The translations under genes and the position numbers were made by a program. A DNA stretch of 45,829 nucleotides, taken from Klebsormidium nitens. Lineage: Eukaryota > Streptophyta > Klebsormidiophyceae > Klebsormidiales > Klebsormidiaceae. The notes below the pieces were generated by a model. That model was not told the origin of the DNA and did no database searches. It saw nothing but the letters and a program-made list of their open reading frames with translations. Shown in pieces: positions 24,601 through 32,430 of the stretch (the first letter of the stretch is position 1; each line of letters opens with the position of its first letter). The stretch is taken from NCBI GenBank assembly GCA_000708835.1, contig DF237609.1, positions 1 to 45,829 on the forward strand, read 5' to 3'.

Positions 24601-27600
24601 TTGTAAAAGATCTACTCAGAGGCACATATGACGATAGCCACTGGAAGCGACAGCATCAGAAGACTCCCTTGATGATTGGCGGAAGATCGTTCGCCAAGCA
24701 CCGGCAATTATCATAGCCGTCCTGATCGTTTAAACCTGATGGCCACATTAAGCAACGCTCGCTACCAGACAACGAGCTCAGATCCGGTTCGTTGATTAGA
24801 AGATCACCGTCGAATGTTGGGACTGCATGTCCAAGATCTGGAAACATAGGTCTGCAATTGTGGGAGAGGATCCGATGACTTTCAGTACAAATCTAAAATC
24901 GCTTGAAGCCCAACAGACTGGCAAGCGGGTCAGGGTTAGCGGCTTTTATCAAATGATCGCCGAAGCTTATGTGTAGCTCACAGCATCGGCAGCGTTCAAA
25001 CCAAACCCTGACAGAGACAGAGAAAGCTCTGCCAATCCTTTTGCGTCGTCAAAGCTGTGAATACTCACGGAAGAAAGGGACTCCAAGCGTTCAAAATCGA
25101 TACGGCTTGCAACCATTCTCAACTATTTGCTTGCTCTAATTGAGATTATTGCCTGTCCTCGTAATCTAAAGGGGTCGGCCAGCGAAGCAAAAAACGAACT
25201 TTCTTTGTGGTCTTTTGGCAGCACAAAGCTGGAAAATCTGGAGGTCCTTGGCAGATGAAAGAGAGTCTGCAGCAAAAGACAATCTTTCAAGTATCCCGAC
25301 GTTCATTTCTGCTGCCTCACGCGTTGCGGATGAGCGGGCAGTGCTCCATTATTCGACACAGTGGAAAACGAGGCAGGCCAAACAATCAATTCGGAGGAGC
25401 AGTCAGGACTATTCCGAGCGAATAGCTTCAACGCAGAACGCATAGATACTGCTCGAGCAAGCAAAGGTTGTTGGTGAAGCCGGTCTGCCCAAGTGTGGAG
25501 TGTACGTACCATTTATGTCAAGGAACGCGTGCTCTCTGAAAATTCGTTGTGCTAGCTAATATAGCCGGGGATCAGAGTCCAAAGACTCAACGACACGCTA
25601 AAGACAGAATCTTGAGTCTCTCAGGCTGGCCCGAAACGAGTGACAAGCAAGCGAAGTTGCATTTGACAGACCAGCCTACTCTGTAGGCGCAAGCAAAGGC
25701 TTTAAAGAAGAGAAAGGGGTGCGCACGCGATGAAAGCAGAAACCAAGGAGACTGGCAGTCTCAGGACATCATCCAAGTGCAGATACTTTGCAGCTGTTCC
25801 GCCCATCATGGCTACCGAACCTAAGTGAACAGAATGAACGTGCACCCATTGCCAAACGCTTCCAGACGCAGTCAACGATTCGAGAACCCCCCGCCTCTAT
25901 ATTGCAAAGGGAAGGTTTACTAAAGAGTTGATGAGCAAGGTGCTCCACAAAGCCATGTCTCCCACGGTACAATCCGGCTCCGATGTCCGGCGGGGTGCCC
26001 TTCCCGGTTTTCAAGAAGAAGCTCTGCCTTCGTCACTGCCGCCCGGATAATGGGAACGAACACACATTCAGACTCGTTAAACGTGGGACACTGACGATCA
26101 CGAGCGAACAAAAGCAGCCGTTCCTTCAGCCACTTTGATTCCGCTATTGTTGACAAGCCTTGCCACGGCTTGACCATAGCAGAGCCTGAGATCGAAACCT
26201 ATGTTTACTTTGGTTCCCATAATGTTTGCTGGGAAACCACGCCGTCTCGCCACATGGTTGACGGCTGTTGAAATGTAGTAATCTTGCTACAGGCCGAGCC
26301 CTCCTCTATGATTATTCTCGAGGCTTCGAAAAAGCATTAGCCCGCAGAAAGAAGGCTATGTAAGGCTGTGTTGTAACGGCACATGGAAGGAACAGAAGGT
26401 GGCAAACGACTATTGCCAATGAAAGCGATATTCGTCATAGCCGCTCTCTCCACACCCACTATAAAACTGCTCAATGTCATCGACACAGTTGCAGCCGGAC
26501 TGAGAAAAGCTGGGGTTGAACAGAAAGACTCGGCAAAAGAGTATCTTCGAAAAGCCCATGACCTGCCGTTGCACTGGAAAACAAGGGTGAGGAGATTATA
26601 TCTGGAAGGGCACCGAAGTCGCATTCTAGCTATTATGACTGGTCTTGCTCCAGGCCGCATGGTGATGGTTTCCAGATCGGGCAGCATCGGAAAAAATCTG
26701 GCGAAACTGGAGCTTTTCTGCCAAGCGCTTCCGTTCGGCATTGCTGCCCACTAAGCAGGAGTAAAGTCAAGCAAGAAATGTATAGCTCCAGTAGCGTAGT
26801 GGATTGAAAGCAGGGACAAGAAAAATGCAAGGCAGGCTGGCGGAGCCATCGATGAAGTGCCGGAAGACCGCATGCCAACATTTTCAAGCGACCGGTTGAA
26901 CAAACGGCTCAGACTAGCGAGATGCTAGCGAGATGTGTTCGCATCACCGTTTAGTCTCTCATCAGGCGGAGAAGCGGGAGGGCTGCCTTGAGAGTCCAGT
27001 CATCTGCTAAGCTGCTCAAATCGAGCCAGAGTGAGAGCATTTCAACCTTGCAGTGTCCCGGCAATGACTTGGCCCACACCACCGCAAGAACATCCGTGGA
27101 TCTTTCCGTCCCAAGAAAGTTGCTTAACGGTACCTTAGCGTGATGACACAAACATCTAAGAAAAAACGGACTCACTTTCTGCACATGTGCGATGTCCTTG
27201 GACTGGTAGTTGCTGTTGCGGTACCAGTCGAGCTGCCGGTTGGCCGAGAGCCGCAGCCACACGTAGATGAAGGCCATCCCGGAAGGGCCCGCCTGTTCGG
27301 CGGGGTCTAGCAGGTCACGTGCCATGATGAAGCGCTGGAAGAGGGACCAGTTGCTGTAGTTCGCCTCGGCTTCGATCGCCTGCACGTAAGAAAAAGGCAG
27401 CTTCATTGAGGCAACTGACGAAACTGGCAAAATCTGACCCGAAGAGCAGTTGCCTAACGAACATTAGTGCTGGAAGATAGTTCACTTGCTGGGGTTCGCC
27501 TCAGCATCAATTGCCTGCGCCCACACAAGACAAGGGTCAGTGAAGGTTTTGAACCAGTGATGGAGTGGATTCTGATCAGAAAGAGTTCAATGCGCGGACC

Positions 27601-30600
27601 GCAGAAGGGCGCCGGAACAGGTCACAGGCCGTGATAAGGCGCTGGAAGAGGGACCAGTGACTGTAGTTCGCCTCGGCGTCAACGCCTGCGCATGAGACAG
27701 AAAGAAACTTCAGTGGGATAAAAATTGGAGCTGACCAACAGGTTTTCACTCGACAAACGTCAAGGTGCCGGAACAGGGACAGCTGCTGTAATTGACCTTG
27801 GCGTCGATCACCAAGACCATCAAACAGCATCAAGCTGTAAGGGACAACAGGATCGAAGGCCAGATCAATATGTTTGCTTAGTTCCTCGCTCGAAGTAGTA
27901 TGCACGCGTTCACGCAGAGGCTGCGGCCAAAGGCTGAACAGCACAAGAGACGACGATCCCGGATGCTGGTAGCCACACATATACATCATTAGAGTAGCCC
28001 CCAGTATCGATATTGACGAATAAGGACATGTCTGCCTCCGCCAGTGGCATCCGTTAAGGAGTTCTGAGTTCAGGCTGGACGCCCAACCCCCCGCATGAGT
28101 CCTCATTGCCGTCAACTAGATTGGAGCCAAATTTTTGATCGCAAGGGGGCCGGACTCGACGGCCGGGATGACGGCTCCGCGTAGAACTCAATCGTTTGCA
28201 CAAGAAACGAACTCGACCATGACAAAATCGCGTCAACGAGGTGAAACAAACATCGCTGGCTACCATGTGATGGCGCCGTTTTCAAGCAACAAAGAGAGAA
28301 TTGTCCAGATGATGTGGCAGGCCCGCTAATGATTGCTGGCCTCCAAGGCTTCTAAAACCAAGATAAATGAGACTGCAACTCAGCTCATCCGTACCGCTTG
28401 CTCTACTTGAGGCGTCTTTCAATCCGTTACAATTTGTGGTGGCTTCTGTGCTCAGGAATCTTCGCTGGGAAAAGCCCAGTTTGCTGGAAAACTCTCACTG
28501 CAGGATCAATTCAAAGGTAGATCGATAGATCGCCTTTCACGATGGCACTGTCTTAATTGAGAATCAACTCCGCGCCAGCACGAGCAACCCGACTGACAAG
28601 CTGCCAACCGCACTAGAGCAAAACCAGCCAATCCTTAAGAGTCAGGGTCCAGAACGGCATTGCTTTGACAAGTTTCAGACGTCAAACCCCGTGGAAGCTT
28701 GAAAATTGCGTTTGAACTTTCATGACCTAGGGGCTTCAGAGTTGAGAGGACACTTTGTGGGCAGAACCTCAGGAACAGTGTCATCATTGCCACATGATTG
28801 GCGAACCACATGGTCATCTCAAACGAGACCAACTGACCGCAACTGGTTAGGTCGACCCGCTACGGGGAAGTTCTTGATGAGCACACTTGAGAATTGTCGA
28901 TCCCCACCCCAATGGCACCAAGGCAAGTTGGGTGTTGAGCGATTCGCATGCTGATGCCGGAGTACGTGCAAACCATGCACTAAGGTTGCAAAGGCTAATG
29001 TCCGCGAAGCAGGAAGTCAAGCTTTTAAAATGAAAGTACCCGCAAGTTCCGACCGATTTACGATCCTCTAAAACGGACGACCGTGTCCGAATCCCACCCA
29101 AAACGCGGACCTTTGGCAGGAACAGCCTTCAGAGCTCCGCTTCCGACCAGTCCGACTGATCTAGACTCCCTGGGCTCACTCAGAACTCTCGACCGTCTGA
29201 CAAATGCTCGCCGAACCACTGAAGACCGCATATGGAAATCACTGCCGATTTCCAGCGTGGAAAAGTAACGATTTCCTCTCTGATTTCTCACCTGTTCCAC
29301 ACCGACCGCCGCTCCTGGCTGCTTGATCCTGGTTCAGAAAATTCGTCACCCCTGGCTGCTTGATCTGGACCACAAAGCTTAGCGCAAACCGCCCGTTGTA
29401 CCATTTCAAGTGTCCCCGTCCTTGATATCGCCTGTCACATTCGCTGACAATGTTGAACCCTTTCCAACCGAACGAGTTTCTTACCTGGTCCACGATATCT
29501 GCTACGCCCGGCTGCTTAATCTGCACCACGAAGTTGCCCGCGAACGGCCCGTTGTACCACTTGTCCCCGTCCTTGAGCACGAACTGGATTGCCCGGGGTG
29601 CAGCGCTCTCAGGCATTGTGAGCTGCAGCTCGTATGCGCCGTCACGGGGCTCGGACGGGAACGGGCTCTGGACGGCTTTGTCGTCGATCTGACACAACAA
29701 AAGATAGCCCGTCAAGACACGTTCATGTCTCAATAGTCCTGATGGTCTATTATGACTACCATGTCAGAGGTTGCTGCTTTGACAAAGGCTGTTTTAAGAG
29801 ACATGGGGAAAGAGGGGCGATCTGCAGCGCATACGCCCCGTCGTGGGGCTGAGTCGGGAACAGGCTCTGAACTGCGTTGTCGTCGATCATGTCAGAAAAA
29901 AATGAAGGCGTGAACTTGATCTTGTGGTTGATTTGAGTTGCAAGATGTGTGGGGCTCTGGAAAGCGCTGTGCTCTCACTACAAGAGAGAGGACGTGAAAA
30001 CCGATTCATATCTGATTCGTCCTGACTGCTCATATCCGAAGTTCCTCAACGTCCGTCATTGAGAGCGATGTTGGATAAAGGAGTTATTCCTAAGGAATGA
30101 GCTCCGTCCTGGGCCTACTTCGAGTGGGGAAGGAACTCTGAACAGCCCCTTTGTTTGTCTTGTGAAAGGAACAGATGCGAATTCTCCGCGGAAAGCTCCC
30201 TTCCCAAATGAAGGTATCAGTGTTAGTAGATTTACTGGACCAGTTGGGAGGTGGCCAGATTTCAAATGCGCAGCCCTGGGATGGAGGCAGCCTTTCGCTG
30301 GTGCTCATTTCGTCAGGCATCACCTCTGAATGATAGCTACTGTAAAGGACTTTGAGAAAGAGGGGGTTGTCAGCACATGCGGCTTTCTATGCTGCAGTAG
30401 GGATAGTCTCTTGCGCAGAACAGAGTCCTCGCAGTTCTCACCTGCACCGTACCCTCGGGCCAAATCTCCTGCGGTGCCAGCGACCAATTGTTGACGCCCC
30501 AGTGCAGAGTTGCCCCCTGAAGCGGCTGTCTGATGAGCACAGTGTAACCGTCCCCAGTCTTGTAAACCTCGGAGTGAAGCAGCTGCTCTCCTTCAAACTC

Positions 30601-31927
30601 CTGCTCCGTCTTGGACAGGAACTCGGATGCCTGAGCAGGGGCCTCGGTCGCGACAGCGCGGCATACCTGAGCGATTCTCTGCAGATGAGAAGCAAGTTTT
30701 GATCAGCGGTGCCATAATAGATTGAATGGTGGGATCAACACAGTTTGTGAGTAAGTCACAGCCACGCTACAATGAGTGAAGTGCAATCTTGTTGTGCGCC
30801 ATCGGTCTCCTCCTACTTTCATAATGATGGACAAGTTGTATCACCCTGCTGCTTCTACCTCTTCTTGCAGCAGTACAGTAAATTGTAGGGAGGCTCCGGA
30901 GTGCCTTTTTGTCCTTTCCCACGTTCTAACGCACGCTGATAATTCTTTATAAATGCTGACTGTGGATTGGAAAGCTTTCCGCCGCCCCTTCCTTGTTGGG
31001 CCTCGAACCCCACTCCCCACAGTGGATTGAGCACAGACCGAAAAGAGGCTTTGTTTGATCTGCACTTTCTGGGGTGGCCCTAGGAAGTTCATGTTTGTAA
31101 TGCTTCAATTTTAATGATGCCAAATGAAAAACATTTTACTGGCTCCATGGCGGGGCCCTATTAATAGCTGACTCGGTTTACCGCTCTTCATACAGATCTA
31201 CGAGGGGGCGACCTTGGTGTGCGGATGAACATGGCTGCTGGTGGAAGGGCCTATCGGTGCAAAATAGTCCTTCAAGGTGAATTTTCCTAAGCATAGCAAA
31301 TGACTTTCTATTACTATCTCCGGTCTTCACAAACTGGAGGCCAGCTATAGTACGGCCCTCCTTCTTGCGCTAGCTGACTTGTCATTGATAGCAACAGGTC
31401 AAACAAGACGAATACCGGAATGCACGTTTTCCGCAGGCATGCGCCAAGATAACATGCCCGGTCAAACAACTGTCTTCAGATCCGATTCGCTCAAACCACC
31501 TAACACGCAGCTACAACAGAGTAAGTGGCCCCAGCATCAAAGAACAGCAGCATGACTACAAGAAAGAGACACTTCAGTTCCGTATTGCTGGAAAAGCAAT
31601 GTGTATTGCCAACCATCCTAAAGCGGCTTTTGTATCGAAAAGAACCAATCGGAAGATAGTGATTCTCCAAACACTTAAGGTTGTAACCTCTTGACAGCAC
31701 AACATCCAAGAACATCTCACCGTTGTTCCTGCAACTCGTCCGCAAGGAAAAGTTTGTCGAATGCCAGTCAAAACCCCGGCATTGCTCAGCTGTTGGTGGA
31801 GAAGAGGCGGCAACCATCGCACATGCTCAATGCTGATAACAGATTTTCTGGTAGAAGCTCTGGCGATGGAGGAGGAGCTCAACGAAGCCAGCTGACAGGC
31901 AGACCGCAGGCAAGAAACAGAAGCCAT
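2652..31927 (-). CDS. GWD: Alpha-glucan water dikinase (GWD, R1-type), plastid, 17 exons
   Basis: GWD transfers the beta-phosphate of ATP to glucosyl residues of starch through a phospho-histidine, which opens granules for degradation in the plastid. Exons, in gene order: 31927-31721, 30678-30442, 29688-29485, 27379-27176, 21147-20978, 20655-20418, 19045-18915, 17572-17370, 16164-15962, 15458-15339, 14372-14168, 12730-12611, 12122-11813, 10325-10125, 9293-9067, 3657-3467, 2792-2652. All introns are GT-AG, all phases agree, and the sum is 3312 nt (1103 residues plus stop). Order along the protein: transit peptide (about 1-60), one CBM45 (about 110-208), helical central region, phospho-His domain (His699 in LSHVAIRAR), then the C-terminal PPDK-like nucleotide-binding domain with RSDSNGEDQEGFAGAGLYD and ending PQDIEG...VVQSRPQIL. 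Land-plant GWD1 is about 1400 residues with two CBM45s, so this one is shorter at the N terminus. Family identity is certain. Exon 1 is the least certain exon. Confidence 0.95.
2985..3290 (-). repeat. Two old donor-side echoes of GWD exon 16
   Basis: The end of exon 16 and its donor (CTCAGGATCCCACAAGAGC on the plus strand at 3467-3486) recur at about 3175-3285 and 2990-3115. Both copies carry the donor complement TTACCTCAGGATCCCAC and the following 90-100 bases of exon (TGGTGTAGTCCAAGAG, GAACGCT). They hold many substitutions, so they are clearly older than the 50-bp repeat next to exon 16. Both lie in the last intron of the gene. Confidence 0.85.
3330..3470 (-). repeat. 50-bp tandem triplicate carrying the exon 16 donor site
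   Basis: TTCAAAACGTTCAGACTTCC recurs at 3331, 3381 and 3431, an exact 50-bp period, followed each time by CGGCTGCAAATCCTACCT. On the minus strand each unit has AG|GTAGGATTTGCAGCCG, the exon 16 donor plus the start of the intron. The three units are almost identical, so this is a very recent duplication. The working donor is the one at 3466, next to intact exon 16. Confidence 0.95.
3735..3815 (-). repeat. Acceptor-side echo of GWD exon 16
   Basis: TCGCTGTTGGAGTGAGCGCGCGA, then GCCGCAAGAAGAGCTGCGCG and GGGAGCGGCC, follows the order of exon 16 positions 3577-3650 (CGCCGTTGGAATCAGAGCGCGCGA, GGCGGCAAGAAGGGCGATGC, GGGGAGCGAC). The copy is degenerate and lies upstream of the exon in gene orientation. 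Confidence 0.7.
3816..8530. other. Main part of the 5.4-kb intron between GWD exons 15 and 16
   Basis: I find no exon, nested gene or transposon here. Exons 15 and 16 join in phase, so nothing is missing from GWD. The short frames on both strands look like chance. The only structure seen is the 43-base foldback at 8271-8313. Confidence 0.6.
8271..8313. repeat. 43-base near-perfect palindrome (foldback)
   Basis: The arms AATTTCATCCGGAC (8271-8284) and GTCCGGATGAAATT (8300-8313) are exact reverse complements. Inside, CCTCTT (8286-8291) pairs with AAGAGG (8293-8298). One G-G mismatch and a single central base remain, so the hairpin is 20 pairs long. It lies inside the GWD intron between exons 15 and 16. 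It could be a terminal fragment of a foldback element or a chance inversion; no target-site duplication was noticed. Confidence 0.85.
8545..8965 (-). repeat. Three donor-side echoes of GWD exon 15
   Basis: The exon 15 end and donor (TCTCACCTGAGGTCCCATCC at 9061 on the plus strand) recur at 8879 (TCACCGGAGGTTCCGTCC), 8703 (TCTCACCTAAGGTCCCGTCC) and, without a clear donor, near 8548. Each is followed by GAAGCTGAACGC or GTGCTGAACGCC, a CCCGG-rich block and CCAGCA or CTAGCAC. Spacings are about 183, 176 and 158 bp. The copies include intron sequence (GGATCTCACC) as well as exon. Confidence 0.9.
9330..9580 (-). repeat. Three acceptor-side echoes of GWD exon 15
   Basis: GGCGGCTCAACCTG, the first bases of exon 15 with its AG acceptor on the minus strand (true copy 9283-9296), recurs at 9366, 9435 (GGCCGCTCAAACTG) and 9562 (CAGCGGCTCAACCTG). 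Spacings are about 82, 70 and 127 bp. Each copy is preceded by a CCCC(G/A)(C/T)G-type block as in the true exon. Confidence 0.85.
9890..10010 (-). repeat. Donor-side echo of GWD exon 14
   Basis: TTACCAGGCTCTGTCCGTCC followed by ATTTGCTAGCCCA occurs at 9950 and again at the true exon end at 10121, 171 bp apart. The similarity runs into the intron (CACTCCCCTCATTCTCACAT near 9901 against CATTCCCTCTATTCTGTCTG near 10064), so exon, donor and intron were copied as one unit. Confidence 0.93.
10326..11330 (-). repeat. Acceptor-side echo array of GWD exon 14, about 7 units
   Basis: The acceptor block GAGAGCTCGGCCGGAATCCT (true copy ending at 10326) recurs with its upstream exon part (CGAGAGTTGCGTGGA-ACAACCAT) and its downstream intron part (GGAAAACGGAAGCGCAGTTAG, then GGACGTCTTT). 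Anchor positions are 10319 (true), 10467, 10617, 10727, 10877, 11008, 11152 and about 11300, with steps of 148, 150, 110, 150, 131, 144 and about 148. The first five copies are strikingly similar and the last two are decayed. A false plus-strand open frame of 203 codons runs through it. Confidence 0.95.
12327..12370. repeat. 22-bp perfect tandem duplicate
   Basis: CTCAGTAGACAATCCTTACA plus GC is present twice head to tail, in the GWD intron between exons 12 and 13. It contains no splice junction. Confidence 0.9.
14168..14372 (-). CDS. GWD: GWD exon 11: phospho-histidine domain
   Basis: It encodes 68 residues that include IVVAEQVGGMEDIPEGVVAVL and TDVLSHVAIRARNQ. The His in LSHVAIRAR (residue 699 of the model) aligns with the catalytic His of GWD, which takes the phosphate from ATP before transfer to starch. 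The exon ends in phase 1 (CAA G|GTCAGA) and joins exon 12 to read RNQGCLLATAFD, as in homologues. No echoes of this exon are visible in its flanking introns. Confidence 0.95.
16200..16875 (-). repeat. Acceptor-side echo array of GWD exon 9, 5 units
   Basis: The true exon start reads CCGACTCGTTACCTGC on the plus strand (anchor 16159). Copies of acceptor plus 60-90 bases of exon (ACCAGTCTTTGCCCCA, CACCTTGTTCCA, GCGGCACACCGCCAAC) have anchors at 16307, 16451, 16593, 16739 and 16853, with steps of 148, 144, 142, 146 and 114 bp. The first two copies still read in frame on the minus strand as NESAxLAVCRDxWNKVKDxER. Their NKV replaces FKI of the working exon. Confidence 0.95.
17160..17275 (-). repeat. 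Donor-side echo of GWD exon 8
   Basis: CTCACCTATGTTTGCGTTCC with GCAACATAAGCGCCAC at 17181-17216 repeats the exon 8 end and donor at 17365 (CTCACCTATGTTTGCGTTTC, GCAGCATAAGCGCCAC), 184 bp away. The exon part continues for about 45 more bases before similarity fades. Confidence 0.93.
17636..18580 (-). repeat. Acceptor-side echo array of GWD exon 8, 6 units
   Basis: True exon 8 starts at 17572 (GGGAACCCACCTGAGG on the plus strand). Copies of acceptor plus exon 5' part (CACGTGCTCGAGTTTCTCC, CACCAGCTTTC) have acceptor anchors near 17728, 17898, 18055, 18231, 18391 and 18561, with steps of about 157-176 bp. The units include intron sequence, such as GCTTTCGCAAAGG shared by two of them. The copy at 17790-17881 still reads EKLEHVWKAEWAGRDTLLLD against EKLEGVWRADWAGRDTLLLD in the working exon. 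Confidence 0.95.
18660..18740 (-). repeat. Donor-side echo of GWD exon 7
   Basis: GCCTTACCAAGCTTCTTCAT and GGCTGCCGTACAGGTCGCCT match the exon 7 end at 18908-18955 (GCCTTACCAGGCTTCTCTGT, AATGCCGTACAGGTCGCCT), about 225 bp away. The donor complement TTACC is kept. Confidence 0.88.
19080..19885 (-). repeat. Acceptor-side echo array of GWD exon 7, 6 units
   Basis: The start of exon 7 (GTGCACCGTCTTCAGAATCC then AAGTGCTGC on the plus strand, true anchor 19043) recurs with anchors 19156, 19291, about 19403, 19559, 19705 and 19865, with steps of 113, 135, 112, 156, 146 and 160 bp. Copies carry up to about 70 bases of exon. The third copy (about 19403) lacks the middle of the unit. All but that one keep GTGCTGC, the AG acceptor on the minus strand. 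Confidence 0.95.
20085..20350 (-). repeat. Two donor-side echoes of GWD exon 6
   Basis: The exon 6 end (ATTGGCCACGAGCTAATCGG, ATGGTCCATCTTTTCCAGCT on the plus strand, 20449-20488) recurs at 20250-20330 with a usable donor (GCTTACTTGAGAAGCAGGAA), still reading GRPISAWPMHLLHFIPA. A more decayed copy lies at about 20130-20180 (GACTGATTAGTCCATCGGTT, TGAGCTGCTC). The first is about 166 bp from the true donor. Confidence 0.9.
21240..21440 (-). repeat. Acceptor-side echoes of GWD exon 5
   Basis: The exon 5 start with its acceptor (CGTGCATCCCCTCTGCTAGA then ACCTGCAC, 21127-21153) recurs at 21289 (CGTGCATACCCTCCACTAGT then ACATTGCACC) with a matching flank (GAGGCGGGCCTTG against AAAGCGGGACTTA). A weaker copy lies near 21410 (GCCTGCAGCCCCTCCGGTAG). 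Steps are about 160 and 124 bp. The weaker copy is uncertain. Confidence 0.7.
21441..27175. other. Remainder of the 6.0-kb intron between GWD exons 4 and 5
   Basis: Exon 4 ends in phase 0 (HVQK) and exon 5 starts in phase 0 (VLAEGMHDKS), so no exon is missing. Many frames of 60-160 codons occur on both strands but none has a recognisable domain. I found no transposon ends or RNA gene. A 35-bp perfect tandem duplicate lies at 23571-23640. Confidence 0.55.
23571..23640. repeat. 35-bp perfect tandem duplicate
   Basis: The unit starts GGGCAGTGCTCGTCACCGTT and ends TTCGTTGATAA. The two copies are identical and adjacent, in the middle of the large GWD intron between exons 4 and 5, away from any splice junction. 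Confidence 0.95.
27480..27835 (-). repeat. Acceptor-side echoes of GWD exon 4, 3 units
   Basis: The exon 4 start (TGTAGTTCGCCTCGGCTTCG then ATCGCCTGCAC, true anchor 27378) recurs at about 27490-27515 (GGGTTCGCCTCAGCATCAAT then TGCCTGCGC) and at 27575-27690, which keeps about 100 bases of exon (GCGCTGGAAGAGGGACCAGT, ACTGTAGTTCGCCTCGGCGT). A third, weaker copy lies at 27765-27820 (CCGGAACAGGGACAGCTGCT). Steps are about 133, 172 and 133 bp. Confidence 0.9.
29285..29450 (-). repeat. Donor-side echoes of GWD exon 3
   Basis: One copy at 29286-29337 keeps the donor complement (TCTCACCTGTTCCACACCGA and CTGGCTGCTTGATC). A second at 29340-29445 keeps more exon (CTGCTTGATCTGGACCACAA, ACCGCCCGTTGTACCATTTC, TGTCCCCGTCCTTGA). 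The true exon end reads TTACCTGGTCCACG at 29481. Confidence 0.88.
29485..30678 (-). CDS. GWD: GWD exons 2-3: CBM45 starch-binding module
   Basis: Exon 2 (30678-30442, 79 residues) and exon 3 (29688-29485, 68 residues) together encode a carbohydrate-binding module of family CBM45. The visible sandwich has aromatic residues expected for glucan contact: GYTVLIRQP, ATLHWGVNNWSLAP, then AIQFVLKDGDKWYNGPF and NFVVQIKQP. In land-plant GWD1 the second CBM45 sits directly before the helical region that begins in exon 4 here, so this corresponds to that second module. I found no trace of the first. The exon 3 junctions are echoed in both flanking introns. Confidence 0.9.
29800..30180 (-). repeat. Acceptor-side echo of GWD exon 3, with a possible second
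   Basis: GATCTGCAGCGCATACGCCC, GTCGTGGGGCTGAGTCGGGA and TTGTCGTCGATCATGTCAG at 29819-29895 follow the exon 3 start (AGCTGCAGCTCGTATGCGCC, GTCACGGGGCTCGGACGGGA, TTGTCGTCGATCTGACAC). A second, poor copy may lie at 30118-30165 (CGAGTGGGGAAGGAACTCTG AACAG), which is much less certain. Confidence 0.8.
31721..31927 (-). CDS. GWD: GWD exon 1: plastid transit peptide
   Basis: It encodes 69 residues beginning MASVSCLRSACQLASL. The segment is rich in Ser, Ala and Arg and poor in acidic residues, as plastid transit peptides are. It ends at a good donor (ACG|GTGAGA) in phase 0, matching the phase-0 start of exon 2. An in-frame ATG five codons upstream at 31942 (MQASAMAS...) is an alternative start. No homology supports this exon. 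Its assignment rests on position, strand, composition and splice phase, so a different or extra 5' exon is possible. Confidence 0.6.
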
Positions 31928-32430
31928 GGCGGAAGCCTGCATGAAGGCTGTCTTCAATGTAGAATGAATTAAATGCTGTTGAACAGATCTCAGCTCTTTC
32001 ACTTGAGCTTGCACCCCACGAACGGTTAAGTGGAAGCGTATGGTCCTGAAAAACAGGTTTGGTTCACCAAATTCTTCACTGCACGTACTGTTAAGGTTGG
32101 GTTAAGGTTGCTGCAGACCGCCTAGCTAGAGGTGGATTGACAGCAGCAAAACTTAACCAGGGGGTTTTCTCGCAGGTTTTCGGAAGCTACTGGAATGACC
32201 ACGGTGTTTTGACATTTCAGAATAACAAGGTTATCTGAGTAACCCAGACTAACCCTTGCCCTAGATCTGAGCCTGGCTGGTGCCTCATTTCAGAATCTTG
32301 AGCAGCTTCCTTCCCACTGACAGTGAATCCCAAGACTCTGCCAGGATAGACTTCAGTCTTCAGACACGCTCTTGAAGTTCAAAAAGACAGCGGCTTTGAG
32401 TTGCTACTTGGGGGAGAAGGAGTAGGGACA
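31928..32430. promoter_or_regulatory. Shared upstream region between GWD and the divergent plastid-protein ORF
   Basis: The two start codons face away from each other with 503 bases between them, so this stretch should hold both 5' UTRs and a bidirectional promoter. A direct repeat GGTTGGGTTAAGGTTG lies near 32094. I cannot identify a TATA box or a specific factor site. The call depends on exon 1 of GWD and the plus-strand ORF both being right. Confidence 0.4.
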
